From: Pseudomonas frederiksbergensis
GTDB lineage: Bacteria; Pseudomonadota; Gammaproteobacteria; Pseudomonadales; Pseudomonadaceae
DNA length: 64,000 bases
Direction of reading: 5' to 3'
NCBI RefSeq assembly: GCF_003732665.1
Contig: NZ_MOBP01000012.1
Span: forward strand, 186,001 to 250,000
Both the position numbers and the translations under genes were made by a program. Below, piece after piece: positions 7,931 to 35,582 of this stretch. Position 1 is the stretch's first letter. Each line of letters begins with the position of its first letter. Below the pieces are notes generated by a model. It saw only the letters and a program-made list of their open reading frames with translations, was not told the DNA's origin and made no database searches.

Positions 7931-10900
7931 CCGTTTCGATTGGCCAGCGGAATCGGCTGCGCTTCGGTCGGCACGGCAGCGTTGACCAGCGCGGCGAGGC
8001 CACGCACGGTCGGCGCGTCGAACAACTCGCGCAACGTGAGACGCGCACCGAGTTTGCGCCGTAGCCGCGACAGCAATTGCACCGCCAGCAGCGAATGCCC
8101 GCCGAGTTCAAGGAACCCGTCGTGACGCCCGACCTGATCCAGGTGCAGCAGGTTTTCCCAGATCCCGGCGATGGCGATTTCGGTGTCACCTTGCGGCGCT
8201 TCATAGGCACGGCTGGCCAGTGAGTCCTGGCCCGGCGCGGGCAGGGCGCGGCGGTCGAGCTTGCCGTTGGCATTCAATGGCAGCGCGTCGAGCTGCACAT
8301 AGGCGCTGGGCACCATGTACTCGGGCAGGTTTTTCAGCAGTTCGGCGCGCAGTTGTTCGGCGGTGAGCGGATCGCCACACAGGTAGGCGACCAGACGTTT
8401 GCCGTCCTCGGGATTGTCCTCGCGAGCAATCACCACCGCCTCACGCACCCCGGGGCAGGCGATCAAGGCGTTTTCAATCTCGCCCAGTTCGATCCGGAAA
8501 CCGCGGATCTTCACCTGGAAGTCATTGCGTCCCAGGTACTCCAGCGTGCCGTCGGCCTGCCAGCGGCCAAGGTCGCCGGTCTTATAGAGGCGAGCCTGCG
8601 GGAGGCTGGAGAACGGATCGGCGATAAACTTTTCGGCGCTGAGGTCCGCACGGTTGAGATAACCCCGCGCCACACCCGCCCCGCCGATATGCAGTTCACC
8701 GGCCACCCCCAAAGGCGTCGGCTGGCCATGGGCATCGAGCACATGCACTTGGACATTGGCGAACGGGCGACCAATGCTTGGCCGTTCGCCGAGGTCGCGG
8801 ATCAGGTCGATGGTGGCATCCACCGTGCATTCGGTCGGGCCGTACATGTTGTAGAAGTGGATGCTTTGGCATTCCCGCAGCTTGGCCCACATGGCGGCAT
8901 TGATCGCTTCACCGCCGAGCAACACGCTCACCGGTTGATAGCTGCTGCGTTCCAGCAGGCCAGCGTTCAACAAACTGTCGAGTTGCGAGGGCGTCGAGTC
9001 GAAGGCGTGGACCTGATGGTGCTCAAGGAAGTCGAGCAGTTCGTGGCCACTGGCGCGGATCAGTTGCGGGATGATCACCAGCTTATGCCCGGAGAACAGC
9101 TGGGAAATGCCCTTGATCGACATGTCGAAGTAGAACCCGGCGTTCAGCGCCACGGTGGCAAATTCCGGGCAATGCAGGTGGGTGGTGCGCTTCAGCACTT
9201 GCCAGAAGTTATGCACGGAGTGGTGCTCGACCATCACCCCTTTGGACTGCCCGGTGGAGCCGGAGGTGTAGATCACATAGGCCAGATGATTCGGGGTCAG
9301 GCCCGTAATCACCGGGTCAAGATCGAAGGACGAATCATCGGCGGCTTGCAGCGATTCACGCTCATCGAGCACCAGCAGCGGCATCTCACCGACGGGCAAT
9401 TGCGCGACGAGGGCTTGCTGGGTCAACACCGCCAGCGGCGTGCTGTCACTGAGCATGAATGCCATGCGCTCGACCGGGTGCGCCGGGTCAATCGGCACAT
9501 AAGCCCCACCGGCCTTGAGCACCCCAAGCAAGCCAACAATCATCTCCAGACTGCGCTCGGCGCACAGCGCCACCCGCTGGTCCGGTTGCAAGCCGAGGGC
9601 GATCAGGCGTCGGGCCAAATGGTTGGCGCGACGGTTGAGCTGGGCGTAGGTGAGTTGCTGGTCTTCATGCACCAGGGCAACCGCAGCGGGCCGCGCACGC
9701 ACCTGAGCCTCGAACAACGCCTGAATCGGCTGCGCCGGGGCGAAGTCGGTGGCGGTGTCATTGAAGCTTTCAAGCAATTGCTGACGCTCGGCTTTGGGCA
9801 GCACGTCAATGGAGCTGGCCAGTTGCGCAGGATCGCGTTCCAGCGCCTCGACCAGCGCCGTCACGGCATTGGCCAGGTAATCCGCAATCCGCTGCGGATC
9901 AATCCCGACAATCGACTGCGCCGTCAGCGAGAACCCGGTTTCCTCCGCCGCGACGGCGATTTCAATCGGATAGTTGGTGCGAGTCTCGGAGGCCAAAAAT
10001 TCCACGCCCTCCCAATCATCCATTTCATCGACGATCTCCCCGGACGCCGTGACCATATCGCCATGGCGGCAGTTGAGAATCACCGTGAACAGCGGCAACG
10101 CGGCATCCACGCCGCTGCACCGTTGGGCCAGGGCCAGTGATGCCTGTTCGTGGGTCAGCAGTTCGCTGAGTTGCTGATACGCGTCCTGCACAATTGCGCT
10201 GACGCTTCTGTCTTGCAGGCGAATGCGCATCGGCAGGGTGTTGATGAACATGCCCAGGGCATGGTCGGCGCCGGTGGTGCCTTGGGAACGACCGGACAAC
10301 ACCGTGCCGAAAATCGCATCGTCACGCCCACTGGTGGCCGCGACCACCAAACCCCAGGCCGCGTGGAACAGTACGGAAGTCGGAACCCCCTGGGTCCGCG
10401 CCGTGCGGTGGATCGCGGCGTTGACCTCATCGCTCAAATGTTCGACCGCCCGACTGATCTGCGCCCCGTTGCCACGCACATCCAGCACCCCATAAGGCGC
10501 GGTGGTTTCGTCGACATCCGCCAGCAAACGGCGGAAGTAGGTTTCATGCTCGGCTTGAGATATTGCGGCCGCCTGGGCGATGAAGTTGCGATACGGCTGG
10601 GACGGCGGCAGGGTCTCGCCGCGTCCGGCCAGCAGGGTCTGGATCTCCAGCATGATCAGGCGCAGGGTCACGTTGTCGCTGATCAGGTGATGGTCGAGCA
10701 GGGCCAGCAGCCATTGCTTGCGCACCGGATCGTAGGTCACGTAAGCCGCGATCAGCGGCGCGACCTGCAAATCCAGGCGCAGGTGATGGGTGTCGGTCTT
10801 GTCCCGCAGCATCTGCAAGGAATCTTCGCCCTCGGTGCTGTCCAGGGTGATCACCGGCAGTTGCGCCTGACGATGCACGATTTGCACCGGTTGCGGCAGG

Positions 10901-13900
10901 CCGGACCAGCGCAAGGCACTGCGCAGGATGTCGTGGCGGTCGATCACCACTTGCACGGCGGCGAGGAAGTCGTCGAGCAGGCTGCGCTGATCAAACAGAA
11001 TCACCGAGCGCATCAAGTACGCATCGCCTTGCGCCAGCAGCAAGTGGTGGAACAGGATGCCTTCCTGCAACGACGACAACGGGTAAATGTCCTGCACGTT
11101 GCGGGCACCACCGGGCACGTCGGCGACGATCTGGTCGATCTCCGCCTGGCTCAGGCTCAGCAGCGGTAGCATCGACGGATCGATGGCGTCGCAATCGGTC
11201 GGAATCAGGTTTGGTGGCACCACAAATGCGGCGCTGCGCTCACCGCCCAGCACCTGGGCCATGGCCCGCAGCGTCGGGGCGGAAAACACGGTGCGCACGT
11301 CCAGCAACAACCCGGACTGACGCAACCGCTCGATCAGGCTGATCACCAGGAAGGAATGGCCGCCGAGTTCGAAGAAGTGATCGTCACGACCGACCTGTTC
11401 AACCCCGAGCAATTCCTGCCAGGCCAGCGCCAATGCGGTTTCAATCGCACCTTTGGGCGCTTCATATTCACGACTCACCAGCGCCGACAGGCCCGGTGCG
11501 GGCAGGGCGCCGCGATCCAGCTTGCCGTTGGTGGTCAGCGGCCAGGCGTCCAGGGTAACGAAAGCGCCGGGGATCATGTGCTCGGCCAGCACACCGGCCA
11601 GTTGCGTGCGTAACGCCGACGATTGCGGTGCGGCGGCGTCTTCGGCAATCAGGTACGCCACCAGTCGCTTGTCCCCCGGCACGTCCTCACGCACCGTCAC
11701 TACGGCTTCGCGAACACCGGTGCAGGCAAGCAATTGCGCTTCGATTTCGCCGAGCTCGATACGGAAGCCCCGGATCTTGATCTGCGAATCGTTGCGGCCG
11801 ATGTAGACGATGCCGCCATCAGTGCGATAACGCGCAACGTCGCCGGTGCGGTACAAACGCTGCGTCCCGTACGGATCATTAATGAAGCGCTCGGCGTTCA
11901 ACTCGGGACGGTTCAGGTAATTGCGCGCCACACCAGCACCGCCGATGTAGATCTCGCCGTGGACACCGACGGGCACCGGTTGCTGGTAGTCATCGAGGAT
12001 GCGCAGGCACAAATCCGGCAGCGCGGTGCCGATCAGGCTTGGCGCGCCGGAATCGATTTCGCTTTGAGTCACGGCGTGATAGGTCGCATGCACGGTGATT
12101 TCGGTGATGCCGTACATGTTCACCAGCCGCGTCTGGGCCAGCGGTGTGCGGGCGATCCATGGGCGCAGGCTGATAAAGTCCAGGGCCTCACCGCCGAAGA
12201 TCACTTCGCGCAAACCATGCACCTGGGCGCTGCGGCCGCTGGCATCGATGAACTGGCGGAACGCGCTTGGCGTCTGGTTCAGCACCGTCACGTTCTGCCG
12301 GCAAACCAGCGCGTAGAACTCATCAGCGGAGCGAGCGACGTCAGTCGGCACAATCACCAGTTTGCCGCCGTAGCTCAAGGCGCCCCAGATTTCCCAGACC
12401 GAGAAGTCGAAGGCAAAGGAGTGGAACAGCGTCCAGACGTCATCGCGATTGAAATTGAACAGTGCGCGAGTGGTATCGAACAACCGTGCGACGTTGCCAT
12501 GCTCGACCAGCACGCCTTTGGGCAAACCGGTGGAACCGGAGGTATAGATGACATAGGCCAGGTGCTGCGGCAGCGTATCGACCACGGGGTTGATATCGAA
12601 CGACGCATCCGCCAGGGAGTATTCGACGGTCTCGGCATTCAGCAACACCACCCGGATATCCAGGGCTGGCAACACGTCGAGGCAGTCCGGCTGCGCCAGC
12701 AACACCACCGGGGCACTGTCACTCAGCAGGTAGTTGAGGCGCTCGGCCGGGTAGGCCGGGTCCAGCGGCACATAAGCGGCGCCAGCCTTGAGCACACCCA
12801 GCACGGCGCAGACCATTTCCAGCCCGCGACCGCTGAGGATCGCCACGCGATCATCCGCTTTCACACCCAGCGCCAGCAGTTGCGAGGCGATGCGGTTGGC
12901 CCGGCGGTTCAAGTCGCGATAGCTCATGTGCACATCGCCAAACACCAGGGCCACAGCCTCGGGACGGGTGGCGGCGAATTGTTCGAAGCGCTGGTGAATC
13001 AACAAGCCAGGCACACGGACTTCCAGTGGTGGCAGCACCGCTGGCGAAGCCTGGCGTTGCGCCGGGCTCAGCAGCGGCAGGGCGCGCACCGGTTGTTCGG
13101 CGTTATCGAGCATGGCGCCAAGCAACGTCTGGAAGTACTGGCCGAAGCGCTCGACCGTGGTGCGGTCGAACAGATCGGTGGCGAATTCGATCACACCACT
13201 CAAGCCGTCAGCATCATCGGCCAGGGTCAGCATCAGGTCGAATTGCGAAGTTTCATGGGCCTGGGCCAGGGCGGTCAGAGTCAAGCCCGGCAGCGCCAGT
13301 TCACCGCCGTCCGGGGTGTTATTCAGTGACAACGCCACTTGGCACAGCGGGTTATGGCTCAGGGCACGGGGCGGCTGCAGGGCGTCGATGACTTGTTCGA
13401 AGGGAATGTCCTGGTGTTCGTGGGCGGCGAGGGTGGTTTCCTTGATCCGGGCCAGCAGTTGCGCCACGGTCGGGTTGTCTTGCAACTGCACGCGCAAGGC
13501 CAGGGTGTTGACGAAGAAACCGATCAACGATTCGACTTCGGTGCTGCCACGGTTGGCGGTCGGCACGCCGATCACCACGTCCGGCTCGTTACCCAGTCGC
13601 GCCAGCACCACCGACCACGCGGTGAGCAAGGTCATGAACAGCGTGACGTCGTGCTCGCGGCAGAACTGCTCCAGGCGTTCGCGGATGCGCGGGGCAATGA
13701 CCACCGGCACATCGCCGCCGCGATAGCTTTGCATCGCCGGGCGCGGACGGTCGGTGGGCAGGGACAGCAAGGTTGGCGCGCCGGTGAGGTGTTGGCGCCA
13801 GAAAGCGACATGTTGGCTCAGGCGCTCACCGCTCAGGCAACGGCGTTGCCACGCGGCATAGTCGGCGTACTGGATCGCCAGGGGCGGCAGCGGATCAGGC

Positions 13901-16900
13901 TGTTGTTGGCTGAAGGCGCGGTACAGCGCGGCGAATTCCTTGACCAGCACGCCAATCGACCAGCCATCGGAGATGATGTGGTGCTGGGTGATCAGCAGGA
14001 TGTATTCGTCATCGGCCAGGCGCAGCAGGCGACCGCGAATCAGCGGGCCTTGTTGCAAATCGAATGGCGCGCTGGCCTCGGTGTTGCTCAGGCGCGAAGC
14101 CGTGAGACTGGCTTCCTCATAAGGCAGGGCACGCAGGTCTTGCTCGGCGAGGGTGAAGCCGATGTCCGGCGCAGCGATGCGTTGCACCGGTTGCTCGCCG
14201 ACCCGTTCAAAGGTTGTACGCAGGCTTTCGTGGCGCGCCACCAATTGGTCAAGCGCAGCCTTCAGCGCCGGCAGATCCAGCGTGCCGCGCAGCAGCAAGG
14301 AGGCCGGCATGTGGTAAGCGCTGCTGGCGTTCGGGTCAAGTTGATCGAGGAACCACAGGCGCTGTTGCGAAAAGGACAGCACCAGCGGCGCGTGGCGGTC
14401 GACGACGGTGATCGCGTCCGGCTGGCCGGCTTCAAGGCTGCCAACACTTTTCGCCAGTTCCGCCACGGTTGGATGGCTGAACAATTCCCGCAGCTTCAGC
14501 TCGCCGCCGAGGGTCTGGCGCACCCTGGCAACCAGTTGCGCCGCCAGCAGTGAATGCCCGCCCAGTTCAAAGAAACCGTCGTGACGACCGACCCGCTCCA
14601 GCCCGAGCAATTCCTGGAAGATCAGCGCCAACGCCTGTTCGGTCGGGCCTTGCGGCGCCTCGTAACTGCGCTCGGACATTGCATCCAGATCCGGTTCCGG
14701 CAATGCGTTCTGGTCCAGTTTGCTGTTGGCTGTCAGCGGATACGCCGCCAGGCTCACAAACGCGCTGGGGATCATGTAATCCGGCAACGTCGCGCCGAGT
14801 TGTTGGCGTAGGGCGGCGATTTCCAGCACCACCCCCGGTTGCGGAATCAGGTAGGCAATCAGCCGTTTGCTGTCGGTTTTATCGTCACTGGCCAGGACCC
14901 GGACTTCAAACACGCCGTCGCAGGCTTGCAGCTTCGCTTCGATTTCACCGAGTTCGATACGGAAACCACGAATCTTGACCTGGGCATCCATTCGCCCGAG
15001 ATGGACGATTTCGCCGTTGCCGAGCAATTTGCCCAAGTCGCCGGAGCGGTACAGCCGCTCGCGAGGGCGAAACGGATCGACGATAAAGCGTTCGGCACTC
15101 AGCTCCGGACGGTTCAGATACCCGCGCCCGACCCCTTGGCCACCGACGCAGATTTCCCCCGGAACGCCCACCGGCAGCAGGCGCTGGCGGGCATCCATGA
15201 TGTAGGCCACGGTGGTCGGAATCGGCCGCCCGACATTGGAAATACCCTCGGCGATGTCCGCCGCTTCCAGGTGTTTGTAGGTCACGTGGACGCAGGTTTC
15301 GGTGATGCCGTACATGTTGATCAGCGCAACATGAGGGAAGGCCTGATGGAACGCCGCGAGTCGCGCCGGCTCCAGGCTTTCGCCGCCGAGGATCACGTAA
15401 CGCAGCTTCTCCAGGGTGATGTCAGGGCGCAGGGTTGCTACGCCGCTGAGCTGATGGAACGCCGAAGGCGTCTGGTTCAGCACCGTCACGCCTTCGCTTT
15501 CAATGAAGGCCAGGAAGTCGGCGGGATCACGGCGCAGGGCTTCGGGCACCAGGGTCAGGCGCGCACCGTGCAGCAGCGCGCCAAACATTTCCCAGACCGA
15601 AAAATCGAAGGCGTTGGAATGGAACAGCGACCACACGTCTTCAGCGTCGAAATGGAACGGCGTGCGGCTGTTGTGCAGCAGGCGGATGACGTTGCGATGT
15701 TCCAGCAAGGCGCCCTTGGGCTGGCCGGTGGAACCGGAGGTGTAGATCACGTAACACAGGTGATCCGGGGCATTGACGTTGGACAGGTTCACCGAAGCGC
15801 GCTGCACTTCGGGCGAAGTCTGGGTGCTCAAGGGTTTGGGGTCGAACACCTCGATGCTCAGCCCGCGCAGTTCTTCGGCCATGCCTTCCAGGGCAATCGC
15901 CTTGCGCGCACCGCTGTCCTGCAGCACGTAGGCGATGCGGTCCGAGGGCGATGTCGGGTCGATCGGCACATAGGCCGCGCCGGATTTGAGCACGGCGAGG
16001 GTGGCGACGATCATGTCCAGGGAGCGTTCCAGCAGGATCGCCACCAGGTCTTGCGGCACCACACCGGCGGCGCGCAGGCGACGGGCCAACTGGTTGGATT
16101 GTTCGTTGAGGGCGCGATAGGTCAGGCTTTGTGCGCCCATGCTCACCGCGATGCTCTGCGGCGTGCGGCGGGCCTGTTCCTCGAACATCTGGTGCAGGGT
16201 GGTTTCTTCGGGGTAGGCCGCTTCGGTGTCGTTGAAGTCCAGGGCCTGGCGTTGCTGTTCACGGCCATCCAGCAGCGGCACTTCATCGACCCGCTGGGCC
16301 GTGTCATCGGCGAAGGCTTCGAGCAAGCGCACGTAGTGGCGCATCATCTGTTCGATAAAGTCTTCGTTGAACATTTGTTTGTTGTAGGTCAACCGCCCCA
16401 TCCACTGTGGGTCACCGGCCTCGATCAACAGGTGCAGGTCGTTTTTGCCATAACCGAGGTTGGTTTCCAGGGTTTGCACCGACAGGCCCGCGACGGTTTC
16501 CGACGCTTCAGCGGCCTGTTCGAAGTTGAACAGCACGTCGAACAGCGCGGTACGGCTCATGTCCTTGTCGGGGTTGAGCGCCAGCACCAGTTGGTCGAAC
16601 GGCATGTAGCGATGACGCAAGGCCTGGGCCTGGGTGCTGGCGGTCTGTTCCAGCAAGGCCTGTAAAGTCGTGTCGTTGTCGCAAGTGTTGCGTAGCACCG
16701 ACAGGTTGCCAATCGGCCCGACGAGGTCACGTACTGCCAGGTCTTCGCGACAGGTGGCCGTGGTGCCGATCACCAATTCATCGTGTCCGGCGTAACGGCG
16801 CAACAACGCGGTGAACGCGCTGAGGGCCAGGGTATCGGCATTGACGCCGGCCTGTTCGGCGGCGGCGTTGAGACGGCTGATCAGTTTCTTCTCGATCAGG

Positions 16901-19066
16901 AACGAATGGGTCGCCTCGGCGTAGGTGTGCACCGCGTTACGCGGACGGTTCAGCGGCAGTTCCATCGCTTGCAACTTGCCACGCAACTGATAGGCCCAGA
17001 ACGAATGCAGGGTCTCGTTGACGGCCGCCGGGAACTGGCGCTGCCATGCGGCGAAATCGCGGTAGCGCACCGTCAGCGCAGGCAATCGCGCCGCTCGGTC
17101 GGCGCAGGCAGCGGCGTAGAGTTCCAGCAAATCGCGGCGTATCACCTGCATCGAGGCGCGGTCGGCCAGCAAGTGGTGAACCGCGATGGCCAGCACCGCG
17201 TCCTGGTTGTCGCTCTGCACCAACGTGGCACGCACCAGGCTGCCGCCGTCCATTTGCAGCGGTTGGCGGGTGGATTCCAGCGCCAGCGCAGTCCGTTGTT
17301 CCGGGCGCGCCTGAATCAGCGTCAGCGGCAAGCTCGCCTCGGCGTCGAAACGCTGCCAGGCACTGGCACCGTCGGAAACCACCCGGCAGCGCAGAATGTC
17401 GTGACGCGCCAGCAGTGCGTCAAGGGCGGTTTGCAGGGCCGGTTGATTGAGCTCGCCACGGAGCTCCAGCAACAGCGGGATGTTGTGATAGATCGGGTTG
17501 GCGTCGTACAGGTAGCCCGATTCGAAGGTGTCGACGAACCAGATGCGTTCCTGGTGAAACGACAACGGCGTGCGCGGTTCATCGGGTTGCGGCTGCACCG
17601 CCGGGAGGTTCAGTTCAGGATCGAGGTCCAGCGCGCCGATGCGGGTTTGCGGCGCGTCGGTGAAGTAACTCAGCACCCGCTCAAAGCGCTGGGCGATTCG
17701 CTCGACAGTGGCCGCATCAAACAGCGCCGTCGAGTACGACAGGCTGCACGACAGGGCTTCGCCGGCATCATCGATATGCAACGACAGGTCGTGTTGGGTG
17801 TTGTCCTTGCGCGACGGCAGGAACTCCAGAGTCAGGCCCGCCAGGCTGAACGACTGCGAATCGTCCCCGGCATTGGTGTACAGCATGGTCTGGAACACCG
17901 GGCTGTGCCGGGTGCTGCGCGGTGGCTTGAGCGCTTCGACCACTTGCTCGAACGGTGTGTCCTGATAGACCGACGATTCCAGCATCAGGGTGCGGACTTG
18001 CAGCAGCACCTCTTCCAGGGTCGGGTTGGCATTGAGCTTGACCCGCAGCGCCAGGGTGTTGACGAAGAAACCGATCAGCCCCTGCACATCCTGTCGATCA
18101 CGGTTGGCGGCGACGGTGCCGATCACCACGTCCTGCTGGCCGCTGATCCGCGCCAGCAGCACGGCCCACGCCGCCATCAAGGTCATGAACGGCGTGGCGG
18201 CGCGGGCCTGGGCGAAACGGGTGATGGCGCTGGACAGTTGCGCCGGCAGGTCGAAACTCAACGTCGTGCCGCGATAATCCTGCACCGCCGGGCGTGGCCG
18301 GTCGGTGGGCAGGCTCAGCAATGCCGGGGCGCCGGCCAAATGACTGCGCCAGAACTCGACGTTTTTCCCCAGCCGTTCGCCATCGAGGTTGCGCCGCTGC
18401 CACGCGGCATAGTCGGCGTATTGAATCGTCAGCGCTGGCAGCGGGTCCGGCTGCTGTTGGGCAAACGCCTGGTACAGCGTGGCGAATTCCTTGACCAACA
18501 CCTCGATGGACCAACCGTCGGAGATGATGTGGTGCTGGGTGATCAGCAACTGGTATTCGTCATCCGCCAGGCGCAGCAGGCGACCGCGAATCAACGGGCC
18601 ATGCAGCAGATCAAACGGCGCGGCAGCCTCGGCATCACTGATGCGCTCGGCACTGCGCGCCGCTTCTTCAGCAGGCAGGTGGCGCAGGTCTTCTTCGATC
18701 AGGTTAAAGCCGCACTCCGGGCTGGCGATCACCTGCACCGGGTCATCGCCCAGCCGTTCAAACGTGGTGCGCAGGCTTTCATGGCGGGCGACCAAACGGT
18801 CGAGGGAGGCTTTGAGTGCGGCCCGGTCGAGGCGACCGCGCAAGCGTAGCGCCGCCGGGATGTGATAGGCGACGCTGGCGGTCGGGTCGAGTTGATCGAG
18901 GAACCACAAGCGTTGCTGCGCGAAGGACAGCGGCAGCGCTGCGGTGCGGTCGGCGAGGCTGATCGTGTCCGGGGTCCCGGCGATCCGAGCCGCGCCACGT
19001 TGCTGCAGAAGACGCAGCAGGGCGGCACGCTTGAGCTGTTCCAGGCTATCGTTTTGGCTGTTCAAT

Positions 19067-19074
<8 letters not shown>
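5497..19074 (-). CDS. NRPS-B: modules 6-9 of the chlorinated lipopeptide synthetase, with TE
   Basis: This encodes 4525 residues from the ATG at 19074 (MLKLNSQNDSLEQLKR), which overlaps the TAA of NRPS-A by 8 bp (ATGCTTAA), so translation is probably coupled. Domain order with rough residues: C (HHIISDG ~182), second C (HHLLADR 633-639), A (~960-1450), T (~1505); C (~1567-2000), A (~2025-2510), T (~2569); dual E/C (FHHLLLAQGD ~2675, HHLISDN ~2795), A (~3118-3600), T (~3659); C (HHIVSDG ~3855), T (Ser4213, GGISL), TE (GWSAG, Ser4343, and a late 'GTHHTL'). A-domain codes read by hand against GrsA are DFWNIGMVHK (Thr), DFWNIGMVHK (Thr) and DMKDLGMVDK (acidic, Asp/Glu-like). The last module has no A domain, as in SyrE, and should receive 4-chloro-Thr in trans. 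The TE should release and lactonise the peptide. Confidence 0.95.
16275..17580 (-). other. second, divergent C domain in a C-C-A-T module of NRPS-B
   Basis: Two condensation domains lie back to back with no A or T between them. The first (around 17600-18940) is a close relative of the LCL C domain of the next module. The second begins TPLSFHQERIWFVDTF, has 'VHHLLADRAS' at residues 632-641, with Arg where Gly normally follows the catalytic Asp, and 'VGPIGNLSVLR' in place of the usual 'IGFFVNTLALR'. It otherwise looks full length, so it is not simply a decayed fragment. It may be catalytic, may modify the Thr/Dhb region, or may be a spacer; the sequence does not decide. Confidence 0.85.
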
Positions 19075-34201
<15,127 letters not shown>

Positions 34202-34403
34202 ATCGGAAACACCTGTTTCTAAGTCAATTAAGGCTCGTCTCCGTTCGATGGGCAGATATACCTGAGGGGCTGGACTGAGCATCGACGTGACGAAACATAA
34301 GTCGTGGAAAGGGACGGTTTTCGCGGCGCGGACGTAGCGTTCGAGCGCCTTGACGGTCTCTCCACAGGGTCGGAAAAAATTAGAACATCCACGGCCGACT
34401 GTC

Positions 34404-34423
34404 TGTCATGGGAAGCAGGGACA
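34404..34423 (-). promoter_or_regulatory. syr-syp-like box upstream of NRPS-A
   Basis: In the direction of NRPS-A it reads TGTCCCTGCTTCCCATGACA, a 20-bp TGTCCC...GACA site. The similarity to the site before syrB1 (42145-42164) extends outside the box: both are followed on plus by AGCGTGC and preceded by TGTC, giving about 31 bp of shared promoter pattern (34400-34430 and 42141-42171). It lies 203 bp from the NRPS-A start and 169 bp from the divergent cupin gene, so it could serve both. The 391-bp gap 34202-34592 holds no other feature I can support. Confidence 0.6.
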
Positions 34424-34592
34424 AGCGTGCCAACGCACCGGCGCGGCGCTTTGGATCTGGGGAGGGGGCTGCTATAAACGCCGTGCAAATCTTCAGTCAG
34501 CCAGTGTCCGGATCTCGACTGTCTCGAGGCAAATCGATGCTTTCCCAGAGTCCGAACGCCACCCTTTGGGTGTACTTCTGAGAGCCTTTGAA

Positions 34593-35582
34593 ATGAACAT
34601 GACAGCCGAAACGGAGCGTCCCGCGGTCAAGCCCTGGAGCCTGACCCGATTCCCCAATTACGCCGAAGCCGCTGCGGTTGAAGTGATCGATGCACATGAA
34701 ATCTCCAAAGCCGATTTCATGCGCATCTATGTCACCAAGAACCGTCCCTGTCTGATCAAAAACGCGGTCCGTCACTGGCCGGCGTTCACCAAATGGACCG
34801 ACTCCGAATACCTGCGGGCCAACTCGCCCAATAGCCCGGTGGTGGTGCGTTCGGCGATGGTCTCGGAAGTGATCGGTTGGTCCGGCCCGCAGGTCAAGGC
34901 GGCGTTGACCGAGCAGGCGGACGCACGACACCGGGACATCCTGTTCCATGACTTTCTTGACGAGTTGAAGGTTGGCGAAGGTCCGTTGGTGGCCGATAGC
35001 TGCGGTTTCACCGAAGGCGCGGCGTTCGAGAAGATGAAGGATGACGTCGGCGGATTGCCGTTCATGCCGGTGTTGAGCAAGGCCCGGCGGTATCCGTCCT
35101 ATCGCGGCTTTCTGTACCGCGATTCCTATACCGATTGGCACTTCCATGCCACCGACGAGACGTTCATGACCCAGGTGATCGGGTCCAAGGAAATCCTCTT
35201 GCTGCCACCGGACGACGCCAGTTGGCAAGGCTTGCGCCCGGTGATCGAGAACGAAGGTTACCTGTTCAATATCGACACCGAGCGTTTCCCCGGCACCCGC
35301 GCCTTGCGCCCCAGCCGCGCGGTGGTCGAACCCGGTGATGCGCTGTACATCCCGGCGCTGTGGTGGCACGCGGTGGAGTCCATTGGCGAAGACTTCGGCA
35401 TCACCGTCGCCGCGACGTTCGGCACGCCCCTGCATATCAACGGTGACCTGCGTTATCCCATCGCCCGCAAAGTGGCCCGCACCTACCTGTTTACCCCGGC
35501 GGCCCCGCTGGTGCTGGGCGCGGTGGTGTATTCCCTGGCGTATCGGTTGCTGCATGGCGTTGCGCGCCTCGTCAAACGATGA
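34593..35582 (+). CDS. cupin_8/JmjC-like oxygenase with unusual HxH site
   Basis: This encodes 329 residues from the ATG at 34593, with GAGAG eight bases upstream. The middle has the cupin_8/JmjC core: 'DWHFHATDE' (residues 181-189), 'QVIGSKEILLLPP' (194-206), then 'EPGDALYIPALWWHAVE' (246-262) with the distal metal His259. These proteins are usually Fe(II)/2-oxoglutarate hydroxylases with an HxD...H triad. Here the first pair is His183-x-His185, and no Asp falls exactly at the family position, so metal binding or chemistry may differ. A hydrophobic stretch near residues 305-318 could attach it to the membrane. It is divergent from NRPS-A and overlaps the MFS gene by 4 bp (ATGA). Hydroxylation of the acyl chain or of a residue is a reasonable inference, not shown. 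Confidence 0.82.
   Translation: MNMTAETERPAVKPWSLTRFPNYAEAAAVEVIDAHEISKADFMRIYVTKNRPCLIKNAVRHWPAFTKWTDSEYLRANSPNSPVVVRSAMVSEVIGWSGPQVKAALTEQADARHRDILFHDFLDELKVGEGPLVADSCGFTEGAAFEKMKDDVGGLPFMPVLSKARRYPSYRGFLYRDSYTDWHFHATDETFMTQVIGSKEILLLPPDDASWQGLRPVIENEGYLFNIDTERFPGTRALRPSRAVVEPGDALYIPALWWHAVESIGEDFGITVAATFGTPLHINGDLRYPIARKVARTYLFTPAAPLVLGAVVYSLAYRLLHGVARLVKR

Noticed and set aside
8353..18849. Very long plus-strand ORFs (up to 688 codons) opposite NRPS-A and NRPS-B, and minus-strand ones opposite NRPS-D
   Set aside because: They are antisense shadows of high-GC coding sequence, rich in Arg, Gln and His with no domain pattern.
34202..34282. N-terminal extension of NRPS-A (MLSPAPQVYLPIERR...)
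   Set aside because: No ribosome site before the 34282 ATG and no C-domain likeness in the added residues; kept as possible but not preferred.
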